A stretch of DNA of 42,683 nucleotides from Marinobacter bryozoorum (GTDB lineage: Bacteria; Pseudomonadota; Gammaproteobacteria; Pseudomonadales; Oleiphilaceae). A program made the translations under genes and the position numbers. This document shows, in pieces, positions 25,027 through 33,326 of this stretch (positions are counted from its first letter, which is position 1; every line of letters starts with the position of its first letter). Location: positions 1-42,683 of the forward strand of contig NZ_JAKZAH010000033.1 in the NCBI RefSeq assembly GCF_023156245.1, given 5' to 3'. The notes under the pieces are model-generated. The model was not told the origin of the DNA. It saw only the letters and a program-made list of their open reading frames with translations, and ran no database searches.

Positions 25027-25242
25027 TCAGCTGTTCTCGATCCGGAAACCGACCACCAGGCTGACCTGGTAGTGGCCGACCTTGCCGTTTTCGATATGTC
25101 CACGGGTTTCGGTCACTTCGAACCACTCCATGTTACGGATGCTTTTGGCGCATTCCGCCAGGGCGTTCTCAATGGCGTCTTCAATACTGGTTTTCGAGGA
25201 ACCTACCACTTCGGTTTTCTTGTACACGTGATGATCTGACAT
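25027..25242 (-). CDS. dodecin family flavin-binding protein
   Basis: The 71-residue protein has the dodecin pattern: VYKKTEVVGSSKTSIEDAI, the W in MEWFEVTETRGHIENG and the final HYQVSLVVGFRIE strand. Dodecins assemble into twelve-subunit shells that store or buffer flavins (or CoA) in the cytoplasm. The ATG at 25240-25242 follows AGGAGG, a strong ribosome site; the frame upstream has no similarity. It is transcribed alone, with a 33-residue membrane peptide gene upstream on the same strand. Confidence 0.93.
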   Translation of the reverse strand: MSDHHVYKKTEVVGSSKTSIEDAIENALAECAKSIRNMEWFEVTETRGHIENGKVGHYQVSLVVGFRIENS

Positions 25243-25377
25243 GGAATTACCTCCTGTCGTTTTCCGCGTGAGAAACACCCTGTACGGGCATTTCGAGTAA
25301 CCTCACACCGTCAGTGTAGTCGTGACTGCTGAACTTCAACGGTCGACATCAGTTACGTGTACCCAAGCCTCACTGGT

Positions 25378-25479
25378 TCACCCCCATAAGGCGGGCAAGG
25401 TGATTAGTGCCACTGCCAGGATAATCCCCAGGGCCACCCCGGCGAGTTTGATCCCCTCTTTCGCTTCCTGTTCGAACAT
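25378..25479 (-). CDS. 33-aa single-helix membrane peptide
   Basis: This small gene encodes 33 residues: a charged start MFEQEAKEGIKL, then one hydrophobic helix (about 12-31) ending in LPALWG. A purine-rich ribosome site (CAGGGGGAACAGGG on the minus strand) precedes the ATG at 25477-25479. I do not recognise a family. A clean start site, a single predicted transmembrane helix and charge at one end suggest a real small membrane protein. It lies about 135 bases upstream of the dodecin start on the same strand, so a shared transcript is possible. Confidence 0.6.
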   Translation of the reverse strand: MFEQEAKEGIKLAGVALGIILAVALITLPALWG

Positions 25480-25732
25480 ACCCTGTTCCCCCTGATCTGA
25501 TATTGGCAGCGACCTCAGTGCTGCCCTCATTTACCTACCTTAATGCAACTGATTCGCGTTTGCAAAAAAACAAGACAGGAGGCCAGCGAGCTACCCTGAA
25601 GGCACTTTAATCAAACCGGTACTGCCCGTATGGCGTATACGTTAACGTACAGTAATGAGGGAACTGTCGCCGCACCTCACAGGGTTGGTAAGCTCAGGGG
25701 TGTAGCGCCCCCCGCTTACGGAGGAAGTACCC

Positions 25733-26848
25733 ATGCGAAACGTCATCTGTACCACTGTACTCCTTGTGGCCACCACCACAGCTGTGCCGCTGGCAACAGC
25801 AACGACCCACGAGTCAGACCAGGCCAGGTTCGAAGTAACCACTGTCGCATCAGGCCTTGAACACCCCTGGGCTATCGCCTTTTTGCCCGATGGCAGCCAA
25901 CTGGTCACAGAGCGTGCGGGCAGGTTGCGGATCATTCGTAATGGTGAGCTGGAAGAGGAACCGGTATCTGGCGTGCCGGAGGTAGCAGCCCGTGGTCAGG
26001 GAGGCCTGCTGGATATCCTTCTTCACCCTGACTTTGATCAGAACCGGCTCCTGTTTCTCAGCTATGCCCATGCCAGTGACGAAGGCATGACAACCCGCGT
26101 AGCGCGGGCCGAAATGAACGACAGGGCCCTGGAAAACCTTGAGGTAATTTTTGAGGCAGAGCCCCGCTCAGGGACGACCCGGCACTTCGCTGGTCGTATG
26201 GTTATTCCCGGGGATGGCTACCTGTATGTAGCAGTGGGAGATCGTGGCGAAATGAACCGCGCGCAAGACTTTGGTGACGACGCCGGCGCGGTGCACCGGA
26301 TTACCATCAACGGAGCAATTCCGGAAGACAATCCGTTTGCAGACCGGGACGGAGCCCGGGATACGCTGTTCACCAAGGGCAACCGGAACATCCAGGGCAT
26401 GACACTGCACCCGCAGACCGGCGCAATCTGGAGCCATGAACACGGCCCCCGGGGCGGCGACGAGGTAAACATTATCGAGGCCGGTAGCAACTATGGCTGG
26501 CCGGAGATCACCTACGGCATCAACTATGACGGCACGTCCATCACCGACCAGACCCAAAAGGACGGCATGGCCCAGCCCCTGCACTACTGGGACCCTTCCA
26601 TCGCCCCGTCGGGGATGGCGTTCTATACCGGTGAGGACTTTCCCGAATGGCAGGGGGACCTGTTCGTTGGCGCGCTCAAAATGCAGAAGCTGGTACGCCT
26701 GGAGCTGGAAGGCCAGGAAATTACCGGAACGGAGGACCTCCTCAGCGGCCTGAACAAGCGCATCAGGGCAGTGTCCATGGGGCCAGACGGGAAGCTTTGG
26801 CTATTGACCGACTCCGGCAACGGTGAGGTCCTGCGACTGACGCCCTGA
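25733..26848 (+). CDS. secreted PQQ-dependent sugar dehydrogenase (YliI/Asd type)
   Basis: The 371-residue protein has a signal peptide (about residues 1-24, ATA cleavage) and one beta-propeller domain of the soluble aldose sugar dehydrogenase type. Motifs in order: HPWAIAFLPDG, GNRNIQGM, HEHGPRGGDEVN, WDPSIAPSGM. It should oxidise aldoses in the periplasm with PQQ and pass electrons to a quinone or other acceptor. Length equals the family. GGAGGA lies before the ATG. It is a paralogue of the membrane-fused enzyme at 18503-20086. No PQQ synthesis gene is in the window. Confidence 0.92.
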   Translation: MRNVICTTVLLVATTTAVPLATATTHESDQARFEVTTVASGLEHPWAIAFLPDGSQLVTERAGRLRIIRNGELEEEPVSGVPEVAARGQGGLLDILLHPDFDQNRLLFLSYAHASDEGMTTRVARAEMNDRALENLEVIFEAEPRSGTTRHFAGRMVIPGDGYLYVAVGDRGEMNRAQDFGDDAGAVHRITINGAIPEDNPFADRDGARDTLFTKGNRNIQGMTLHPQTGAIWSHEHGPRGGDEVNIIEAGSNYGWPEITYGINYDGTSITDQTQKDGMAQPLHYWDPSIAPSGMAFYTGEDFPEWQGDLFVGALKMQKLVRLELEGQEITGTEDLLSGLNKRIRAVSMGPDGKLWLLTDSGNGEVLRLTP

Positions 26849-26900
26849 ACTGGAGCCTCCGCGTCACGCAGTCAGCCAGCGACTTGACCAGGCGCGGCAC

Positions 26901-26928
26901 TCAGTGGGGGTCGTTCAGTGGGGGTCGT
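26901..26928. repeat. 14-bp tandem duplication at the 3' end of the GFA gene
   Basis: The unit TCAGTGGGGGTCGT occurs twice in tandem (26901-26914 and 26915-26928). The second copy contains the stop codon of the minus-strand GFA gene, so the last residues (NDPH) and stop are followed by a copy of themselves. Confidence 0.9.
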
Positions 26929-27328
26929 TGGCCCTTTCGGTCTTTTCGTGCTGTGGCAGGTCATCGTTGATGGCGAACCAGTCTGCTTTTGAGCCGGTGA
27001 AAACATGGCCAGCCGGCCCCTTGCCCAGCGGCTCGTTGATCACACCGACCCTGAGCCGCAGGATGCCGGGAATGGCATCCACCCGACTGTACAGCTGGCT
27101 ACCGCAGCGATTACAGAAAGCCCGGTATTTTCCCGGCCTGGACTCAAACTCGGTAATACGCTCTTCGCCGCCCGTAAAGCGGAAATGAACCCGCTGCACC
27201 GGCGCGCTGGCAGAGAACGCGCTGCCATGGGCCCGGCGGCACTGGCTGCAGTGGCAAAGGGCGACTGGCCCGAGGGGCCCGTCGTATTCAAAGGTTACCT
27301 CACCACACAGGCAGTGCCCTGTCAGCAT
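26915..27328 (-). CDS. GFA family (CENP-V/GFA domain) protein
   Basis: The 137-residue protein has the GFA zinc-binding domain, with ligands C6 and C8 (GHCLCGEV), C25, C27 and C30 (CHCSQCRR) and a later FCNRCGSQLY pair. The family was named for a glutathione-dependent formaldehyde-activating enzyme, but many members have no proven activity. I chose the ATG at 27326-27328, nine bases after AAGGAG, rather than the TTG at 27337. It is flanked by plus-strand genes and stands alone. Confidence 0.9.
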   Translation of the reverse strand: MLTGHCLCGEVTFEYDGPLGPVALCHCSQCRRAHGSAFSASAPVQRVHFRFTGGEERITEFESRPGKYRAFCNRCGSQLYSRVDAIPGILRLRVGVINEPLGKGPAGHVFTGSKADWFAINDDLPQHEKTERANDPH

Positions 27329-27602
27329 CTTATCCAACTCCTTGATTCAACGACATGAAATACGGTTTTGTCCGGCGCATTCTAGCAACGTCCGCCAGGC
27401 CCGGCAGCCCTGAAATCCCCCTGATTGCCCGAAACGGGGTAACCGTGGCGCCACACTCTGTAACGGGCCGTCACAAAAGTGCTTAAATTCCGAAACCCTG
27501 CTGTCATTTTTTAACGTTATGTATAGGACGAGAACATAGTCGTCGTCCAAAAATTAAGCTATGGTTAGAAAATAAGTACCCACCACGACGGACGTTGCTG
27601 CC

Positions 27603-29144
27603 ATGCCACTTCAAAAACTCACTAGCACCGGACTAAGCTCCCTGGCCCGAAACACGGTCCGTTCAATCGGGGCGGGCCTTATTTCAGGCGCCCTGCTCGC
27701 AGTTACAGCCACCGCAGGGGAGCTGGACAAGCGGGTCTGGGGCAGTGAGGTGAGGAGCTTCGCGCAGGAATCCCTGGATGACCTGAACGGCCTGAGCGTG
27801 GCCGCGATACCCATGGACGGCCCCGGCACTGAGCAGTACATCAATGCGGACGCCATCATGAGTCCTGGGTCCATCATGAAGGTACTGACCACCTATGCCG
27901 CACTGGAAATCCTCGGCCCCAACCACCGCTGGACAACCAGCTTCCTTACGGATGGCACCTTCGAGGGCGAGACCCTCAAGGGTAACCTTTACGTCCGCTT
28001 TGGTGGCGACCCCAAGCTGACTATCGAGCGGCTCTGGACCGTCATTCACGACATTCGCTCGCTGGGTGTGACAACCATCGAGGGTGATATCGTGCTGAGT
28101 GACCGGGCCTTCCTGTTGCCTGACGGACTGCCACGGTTCCATGATAACGGCAACAACCCCCACCGGCCGTTCCTGGTCGAACCTTCGCCGGTGCTGCTGA
28201 ACATGAACCTGGTACATTTCCAGGTACGGGCGGATGAGCGGGGCACTCGTGCCTGGACCACGCCGGCCCTGCCATCTGTCAGCATCGACAACCGCATCAC
28301 CCCTGTCGAGGAAGGGTCCTGCCCCGGACGCCGCCAGATTGACTGGACGCCGGTATTTGACCAGGCCGGCAAGGTCACCGTCCGTGTAGAGGGCAAGCTG
28401 CCCGAGGGCTGCCGCACCACAAACTATCTGTCCCTGTTACCCCACGACCAGTACAGCGGCGAGATACTCATCTCCCTCTGGCGTGAGCTTGGCGGTGCAA
28501 TTACCGGAAGCTGGCGCACAGGCACCATCCCGTCCGGTACACGCCTGGTCACCAGCACCACCTCACCGGACCTTGTGACCATGGTCCGCGACATTAACAA
28601 GTGGAGCAGCAACGTCATGGCCCGCCAGCTGTTGCTGACCATCGGGGCCCGGAATCGCCACGCGGCCGACAATGATGACCGTGTTTCCGGCATCCGGGCA
28701 ATCTATGACTGGCTGGAAGGTAAAGGAATCGACACCCGGGGCATGGTGATTGACAACGGTAGCGGCCTTTCCAGGCACGCCCGCATGAGTACACGGCAAA
28801 TGTCGAGCATCCTGACACAGGCATGGGCAAGCCCCTACGGCCCGGACCTGATGACATCCATGCCATTGACCGCCATGGATGGCACCATGGCACGGCGCCT
28901 GCGCAACCTGGGCATGGAAGGTATGGGGCGCATCAAGACCGGCCTGCTGCAGGACGTGCGTTCTGTAGCCGGCTACACCCGGGACGCAAATAACACTACC
29001 TGGGCCGTGGTAGGTATCGTCAACCACTCCCCGGCCTGGAACGGCCAGGCCCTGCTGGACAAGGTGCTGTACTCGCTCCACCGCAACCCGCCCACCGGTA
29101 CTGCCATTTCCCAGGCGGAAACCGGATCACCAACGGTCCAGTAA
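27603..29144 (+). CDS. dacB: D-alanyl-D-alanine carboxypeptidase/endopeptidase, PBP4 type
   Basis: The 513-residue protein is a class C penicillin-binding protein of the DacB/PBP4 family, which trims or cleaves peptide cross-links in the periplasm. The active-site motifs are SIMK (S90, K93), SSN (KWSSNVMA near 342) and KTG (IKTGLL near 446). A signal sequence covers about residues 1-38, ending TATAG. Length is typical. A strong terminator follows at 29153-29189. The ribosome site is weak. The upstream 270 bases are AT-rich and may hold the promoter. Confidence 0.95.
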   Translation: MPLQKLTSTGLSSLARNTVRSIGAGLISGALLAVTATAGELDKRVWGSEVRSFAQESLDDLNGLSVAAIPMDGPGTEQYINADAIMSPGSIMKVLTTYAALEILGPNHRWTTSFLTDGTFEGETLKGNLYVRFGGDPKLTIERLWTVIHDIRSLGVTTIEGDIVLSDRAFLLPDGLPRFHDNGNNPHRPFLVEPSPVLLNMNLVHFQVRADERGTRAWTTPALPSVSIDNRITPVEEGSCPGRRQIDWTPVFDQAGKVTVRVEGKLPEGCRTTNYLSLLPHDQYSGEILISLWRELGGAITGSWRTGTIPSGTRLVTSTTSPDLVTMVRDINKWSSNVMARQLLLTIGARNRHAADNDDRVSGIRAIYDWLEGKGIDTRGMVIDNGSGLSRHARMSTRQMSSILTQAWASPYGPDLMTSMPLTAMDGTMARRLRNLGMEGMGRIKTGLLQDVRSVAGYTRDANNTTWAVVGIVNHSPAWNGQALLDKVLYSLHRNPPTGTAISQAETGSPTVQ

Positions 29145-29152
29145 CAACCCGA

Positions 29153-29189
29153 AAAAAGCCCCGGCCTGAGGTCAGAGCCGGGGCTTTTT
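29153..29189. terminator. bidirectional terminator between dacB and an SDR gene
   Basis: Thirteen-base arms (29153-29165 and 29177-29189), AAAAAGCCCCGGC and GCCGGGGCTTTTT, with an 11-base loop lie between two convergent genes. The A run and T run on either side allow function in both directions. Confidence 0.92.
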
Positions 29190-29206
29190 GGTCACCATCC
29201 GTTGGG

Positions 29207-29980
29207 TCAGACCGTCAGGTAGCCGCCATCCACGTTAACGCAGGTGCCGGTGGTGTAGCTCGACGCTTCGGATACCAGGTAAAGAATGGTGCCAGCCATT
29301 TCATCCGGGTGTGCCATCCGGTGCATGGGAATATGCTCCATCGCCCGGTCACGAATACTGTCGTTGGTGGTCAAGGCACTTGCGAACTTCGTGTCAGTCA
29401 GCCCCGGCAACAATGCATTGACGCGGATATTATCCGGTCCCAACTCGCGGGCATAGGCCCGGGTCATGGCAATCACCGCTGACTTGGTAATGGAGTAGAT
29501 ACCCTGCATAAAGCCCGGGGTAACACCATTCACCGACGCCACGTTCACAATGGCCCCTGGCTGCCCCTGCTCTTTCATCAACTTGGCGGCTTCCGCGCAC
29601 ATAAAGAAATAACCGCGAATATTGACGTCCACCGTCTTCTGGAAGGCGCCCAGGTCGGTCTCTTCAATCTTGCCAAAATACGGATTGGTGGCCGCATTGT
29701 TCACCAGGATATCCAGCTTGCCATGCTTGTCACGGATATGCTTCCAAATGGCTTCCAGCTGCTCCATCTCACCGATGTGGCAGGCAACAGCTTCAGCGCT
29801 GCCGCCGTTATCCCGGATACTGCTCGCCACCGCTTCACAACCGTCAATCTTGCGACTACTGACAATGACATGTGCTCCGTTGTCTGCCAGAAGCCGGGCA
29901 ACGCTTTCACCGATACCACGGCTGGCACCGGTAACCAGGGCGACCTTGCCTGCAAGGTCAAAAAGATTCTTCTTGCTCAT
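29207..29980 (-). CDS. SDR family oxidoreductase (FabG-like)
   Basis: The 257-residue protein is a classical SDR with TGASRGIG at 18-25, NNAA at 94-97, and S149, Y162 and K166 as the catalytic set. Motifs and length fit 3-oxoacyl reductases and other FabG-like enzymes; the substrate is uncertain. A purine-rich GGAAAGAG site precedes the ATG. It is 33 bases downstream of the histidine-phosphatase gene and probably shares its promoter, which faces a LysR gene. Confidence 0.92.
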   Translation of the reverse strand: MSKKNLFDLAGKVALVTGASRGIGESVARLLADNGAHVIVSSRKIDGCEAVASSIRDNGGSAEAVACHIGEMEQLEAIWKHIRDKHGKLDILVNNAATNPYFGKIEETDLGAFQKTVDVNIRGYFFMCAEAAKLMKEQGQPGAIVNVASVNGVTPGFMQGIYSITKSAVIAMTRAYARELGPDNIRVNALLPGLTDTKFASALTTNDSIRDRAMEHIPMHRMAHPDEMAGTILYLVSEASSYTTGTCVNVDGGYLTV

Positions 29981-30013
29981 GTTCTCTTTCCTTTCAGTCG
30001 AACTTTCTTCCGT

Positions 30014-30703
30014 TTAGCGGAAGGTGACCAGTTCCTGCCCTTCCGCCTCCAGGTGGCTGTAGTTGTTGAAAACCGCCAGGCTGCGCCTGTCCCCTGAATA
30101 CAGAACCCGGGTGACACTGGTGTTGGCAATAACCTCGTTCAACGCCAGCGCCCGGCTGTCGCTCAGTTGCAGCAGGTTTTGCAGGATCACCGCAATTGGT
30201 CCGCCAGAGGTGGATACAAAGACATCACCACCGTTGGCCCAGCTGACCAGGTCGTCCAGTGCCTTATTAACCCGGGCCTTGAACTGTAGCCACGTCTCAG
30301 GGTAATCCTCGTCGTGGTCGCCACTCACCCAACGCTGAACAGCCTGGGTGAAGGTCTGCTGGAACGCCTTTGCCGGATGGCCCGTGGCGGCCAGGTCAGC
30401 CTGCATCCGCTCACGGTCTGCCCATTCGGGCCGGAAACGGAAAACTACCCTGGCATGGTCAAACTCGTTGAAACCGGTTGCCACCTGCATATCCGGGAAC
30501 GCCCCGCGATAGCCGCTGGCAATGGCTTCCACCGTTTCCCGGTGGCGCTGCATATCGCCACCGATCACTACGTCCGGGTGCACCCGCCCTGCCAGCCAGC
30601 GCCCCAGAACCCGGGCCTGCTGCCAGCCGGTTTCTGATAACTGATCGTAGTTATCTTCGCCGAAGCTTGCCTGACCGTGCCGGATCAGATAGATGGTTGC
30701 CAT
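30014..30703 (-). CDS. histidine phosphatase superfamily protein with altered second His site
   Basis: The 229-residue protein starts with the RHG signature (R8, H9, G10) of the phosphoglycerate-mutase-like histidine phosphatases; H9 is the phosphoryl acceptor. The region where the second catalytic His usually appears (SHGG) reads STSGGPI at 164-170, so a Ser or Thr replaces it. The rest (SETGWQQARVLG, MQRHRETVEA) is normal. Catalysis may be weak or different. It leads a two-gene unit with the SDR and is divergent from a LysR gene. Confidence 0.88.
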   Translation of the reverse strand: MATIYLIRHGQASFGEDNYDQLSETGWQQARVLGRWLAGRVHPDVVIGGDMQRHRETVEAIASGYRGAFPDMQVATGFNEFDHARVVFRFRPEWADRERMQADLAATGHPAKAFQQTFTQAVQRWVSGDHDEDYPETWLQFKARVNKALDDLVSWANGGDVFVSTSGGPIAVILQNLLQLSDSRALALNEVIANTSVTRVLYSGDRRSLAVFNNYSHLEAEGQELVTFR

Positions 30704-30853
30704 GGATCACCCCCGCCATTCACTTGATCCAGCGCCGGCGCCCGGCCCAGGCCCCTGGCACCACCGGTTATAAATATTCTCTGGGACATTCCGAAACCCA
30801 CTCAAATTTGTCGTAACGGGCCAGTCTAGTAACATGCACTGTATTACGCGACT

Positions 30854-30868
30854 GAATTGTTTTAATTC
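30854..30868. promoter_or_regulatory. small dyad upstream of the LysR gene
   Basis: GAATT and AATTC flank five bases in an AT-rich stretch between the divergent phosphatase and LysR genes. This is the right place for a LysR binding site, but the dyad is short and the assignment is weak. Confidence 0.3.
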
Positions 30869-30911
30869 CGTACCATTATCGAGATTGATTCATTTACGAG
30901 ACACTGCTCCC

Positions 30912-31826
30912 ATGGCCTCAAACCGGCTAGATCTTAACCTGCTTCACGTGTTCGATACCATTTACCGGGAAGGCAGCCTTACCCGCGCCGCCCGAGCCCT
31001 CAACCTGACCCAGCCGGCGGTCAGTCATTCCCTTGCCCGGCTGCGGGAACACTTCGATGACCCATTGTTTTCCCGGCAAGGGAACCGGATGGTACCCACC
31101 CCGCTGGCACGTCGCTTTGTGGAATCCATGCGGCCGGGACTTAACCAGATCCACAGTGCTGTAAACCAGTTCCACGCCTTCGACCCGTCCAGCCACCGCA
31201 AGACCTTTGCCCTGGCGCTCAGGGACGTGCTGGAGTCGACGTTCCTGCCGCAACTGGTTACCCGGCTGAACGACTACCCGGAAATCGAGATCAACAGTCA
31301 GCGGGTAGCCAGGCGGGATATGGAAAGTCTGCTGGCGGCGGGCCGGCTGGATTATGCCGTGGATGTGCTGCTGCCTATTGGTGACCAGACTGCCCACGAG
31401 CAGCTGCGCAAGGACCGGCGAGTGGTTATCGCCAGGAAAGGACACCCACTGGAAGGGCAGGACCTGACCATGGACAATTACCTGTCAGCAAAGCACATCC
31501 TGGTGTCATCACGGAATGAGGGACCGGGCATCGAAGATTTCGAATTGTCCCGTATGGGCCTGCAACGGCAAATCCGTCTGCGCTGCCAGCACTATTACGC
31601 CGCCTGCCAGGTGGTGGAGAGCTCTGACCTGCTACTGACCATGCCGGAGGGTTACGCCCGCCAGATGGCAACCCGCTCTGATACCTGCATTCTTAACCCG
31701 CCACCCGGGCTGCCGGACGTGGACATCCAACTGTACTGGCACCGGGCCTATGAGAAAGAGCCCGCCCTGCTCTGGCTCAGGGAGCAGTTCCATGCCGTGG
31801 CGGCGGAGTACCAGGCAGCCACCTGA
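30912..31826 (+). CDS. LysR family transcriptional regulator
   Basis: The 304-residue protein has an N-terminal winged helix-turn-helix (about 8-65, with GSLTRAARALNLTQPAVSHSLARLR) of the NodD/SyrM-like LysR branch and a C-terminal effector domain. I set the start at the ATG 30912, since LysR proteins of this branch begin a few residues before the DLNLLHVFD segment; the frame continues to 30834 without similarity. It is divergent from the phosphatase/SDR pair and is the obvious candidate to control it. The effector is unknown. Confidence 0.9.
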   Translation: MASNRLDLNLLHVFDTIYREGSLTRAARALNLTQPAVSHSLARLREHFDDPLFSRQGNRMVPTPLARRFVESMRPGLNQIHSAVNQFHAFDPSSHRKTFALALRDVLESTFLPQLVTRLNDYPEIEINSQRVARRDMESLLAAGRLDYAVDVLLPIGDQTAHEQLRKDRRVVIARKGHPLEGQDLTMDNYLSAKHILVSSRNEGPGIEDFELSRMGLQRQIRLRCQHYYAACQVVESSDLLLTMPEGYARQMATRSDTCILNPPPGLPDVDIQLYWHRAYEKEPALLWLREQFHAVAAEYQAAT

Positions 31827-31919
31827 ACCAGGGCGCGACGGGTCTGCGAGGCAGAACGCCTGCACCGCTGCGCGGCAGTTGCCCGGCATCATGTCTACCG
31901 GGCAAATGGCTGGCCGGGC

Positions 31920-32276
31920 TCAGAAAACACCCACGACCCACAGGAAGCCGGCAAACCCGGCCCCGGTGATTGCCAGGGCCAGGGTAACCACGCCGAGCCC
32001 CCACCACACGGCCGCCCCGTCGGAAACCCCGACATCATGGGCCCTGACGGTTCGATAAAACGCCCAGGGGCCCAGCAGGAAAGCGCCGAAAATGGCAAAC
32101 ACCAATCCCAGGCAAACGCCGGTAAAGGTCCAGGTTGCCAGGGCCGTGGCACGGTCGTTAAGGTTTTCCGTGACCTGGTGGCCCTGGAGGAATTTCCGGC
32201 AAAGCAGCCAGATCAAACCATAGAGCACACCAACAAAGACAATGCCGCCAACCAGGGTGACCAGACGATAGAGCAC
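31920..32276 (-). CDS. three-helix membrane protein coupled to the EAL gene
   Basis: I do not recognise this 118-residue protein. It has three hydrophobic parts (about 2-26, 45-70 and 88-117) and little else, with a charged loop CRKFLQGHQVTENLNDRAT between the first two. It starts at a GTG (32274-32276) five bases after the EAL stop, with a GGGG run in the EAL end as a possible ribosome site. This spacing suggests coupled translation, so the two products may work together, for example as sensor and output. Confidence 0.7.
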   Translation of the reverse strand: MLYRLVTLVGGIVFVGVLYGLIWLLCRKFLQGHQVTENLNDRATALATWTFTGVCLGLVFAIFGAFLLGPWAFYRTVRAHDVGVSDGAAVWWGLGVVTLALAITGAGFAGFLWVVGVF

Positions 32277-32281
32277 TGGCG

Positions 32282-33061
32282 TCAGGCCCCCTCGCCAATG
32301 TCCGGGAAAAACGGCTCAGGCAGGGTCTCGAAACCCGGTCGGGCAAACAGGTAGCCCTGGAATAGCCGAATACCGCGCCCGTGGAGCCAGGCATACTCCT
32401 CAACGGTTTCAACGCCCTCGGCAACAATGCGGCCACCGAGCTGGGTCATCATGGTCACGATGCCATTGACCACCGCCTGTTTGTTGGGCTCCCGGTCAAT
32501 ATCACGTATCAGGCCCATATCCAGCTTGAGCAGCTCCGGAGGGCTGGCGGTCATCAGGTTGTAGCGGGAAAAGCCTGCACCAAAGTCATCGATGGCCGTG
32601 CTGAAGCCCATGCTCTGGTAGGCCTTGATAATTGACACCAGGTGATCCACCGATGACAGGTCTTCGCCTTCAGTCAGTTCAAAGATAATCTTCCGGGTGT
32701 CGAAGTTATAGGTTTTCGCGGCCGCCAGGGTCGTCCGGATGCAGTATTCTGCCTGGTACACCGCGTTGGGCATGAAGTTGATGCTGAGCATCGTATCCAT
32801 CCCGAGGCGGGAGGCCAGCTTGACCGCCTTGACCCGGCAGATCTGGTCAAACGAATAGCAATTCCTGTCGTTCACCTTTGAAAGGATGCTCCAGGCGCTC
32901 TCACCCGAGGTGCCCCGGACCAGCGCTTCATAGGCAAATACGCTCTTGTCGGAGACGTCTACTATGGGCTGGTAAGCAAATGAAAACTGAAAATCCAGAC
33001 CCTCGCCACAGGCGCACTGGCCGCAATGAGACTCATCATACAAAACTTCTGGCCGCTCCAC
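32282..33061 (-). CDS. EAL-domain cyclic-di-GMP phosphodiesterase with N-terminal Cys cluster
   Basis: The 259-residue protein is almost entirely an EAL domain. The expected motifs are EAL (45-47), N95, E128 (FELTE), DDFGAGFS (D158, D159), K179 and E215 (AEGVET), so it should degrade c-di-GMP. Before it lies a short N-terminus with HCGQCACGEG (Cys 13, 16 and 18), which could bind a metal or sense redox. There is no GGDEF or membrane segment. It starts at a GTG (33059-33061) after AGGAG. The three-helix membrane gene follows five bases downstream. Confidence 0.88.
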   Translation of the reverse strand: MERPEVLYDESHCGQCACGEGLDFQFSFAYQPIVDVSDKSVFAYEALVRGTSGESAWSILSKVNDRNCYSFDQICRVKAVKLASRLGMDTMLSINFMPNAVYQAEYCIRTTLAAAKTYNFDTRKIIFELTEGEDLSSVDHLVSIIKAYQSMGFSTAIDDFGAGFSRYNLMTASPPELLKLDMGLIRDIDREPNKQAVVNGIVTMMTQLGGRIVAEGVETVEEYAWLHGRGIRLFQGYLFARPGFETLPEPFFPDIGEGA

Positions 33062-33214
33062 GCATGCTCCTATCTGGCTGGTGAGTCAGGGAGACCCTGC
33101 TCTTGTTAATCCGGTTTATACAAAGACGCACCGAGTCACTATAGACACCCTTCAGGGGTCCGTAAACGCATTAAAGACTGACGAATCCTGCCCCGCTGAC
33201 TACACTGGGCCAAG

Positions 33215-33237
33215 GACACCGGACAACGTCCGGTGTC
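33215..33237. promoter_or_regulatory. perfect 10-bp inverted repeat between EAL gene and dehydrogenase gene
   Basis: Arms GACACCGGAC (33215-33224) and GTCCGGTGTC (33228-33237) are perfect and separated by AAC. The position, in a divergent intergenic region of 265 bases and 90 bases before the dehydrogenase start, suits an operator or a leader hairpin. No T run follows. The function is not known. Confidence 0.45.
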
Positions 33238-33326
33238 AGGGTCTATGCCAATATGACAAGGGTACCTGTAACCTGGTGCCGCTTTTGCAAATACTTGTAA
33301 ATTCGTAGCTCTTGGAGTGTCGCTCT

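Noticed and set aside
33081..33308. 75-codon open frame in the EAL/dehydrogenase intergenic region
   Set aside because: No ribosome site or family similarity, and it contains the perfect inverted repeat at 33215-33237, which suits a regulatory region better.
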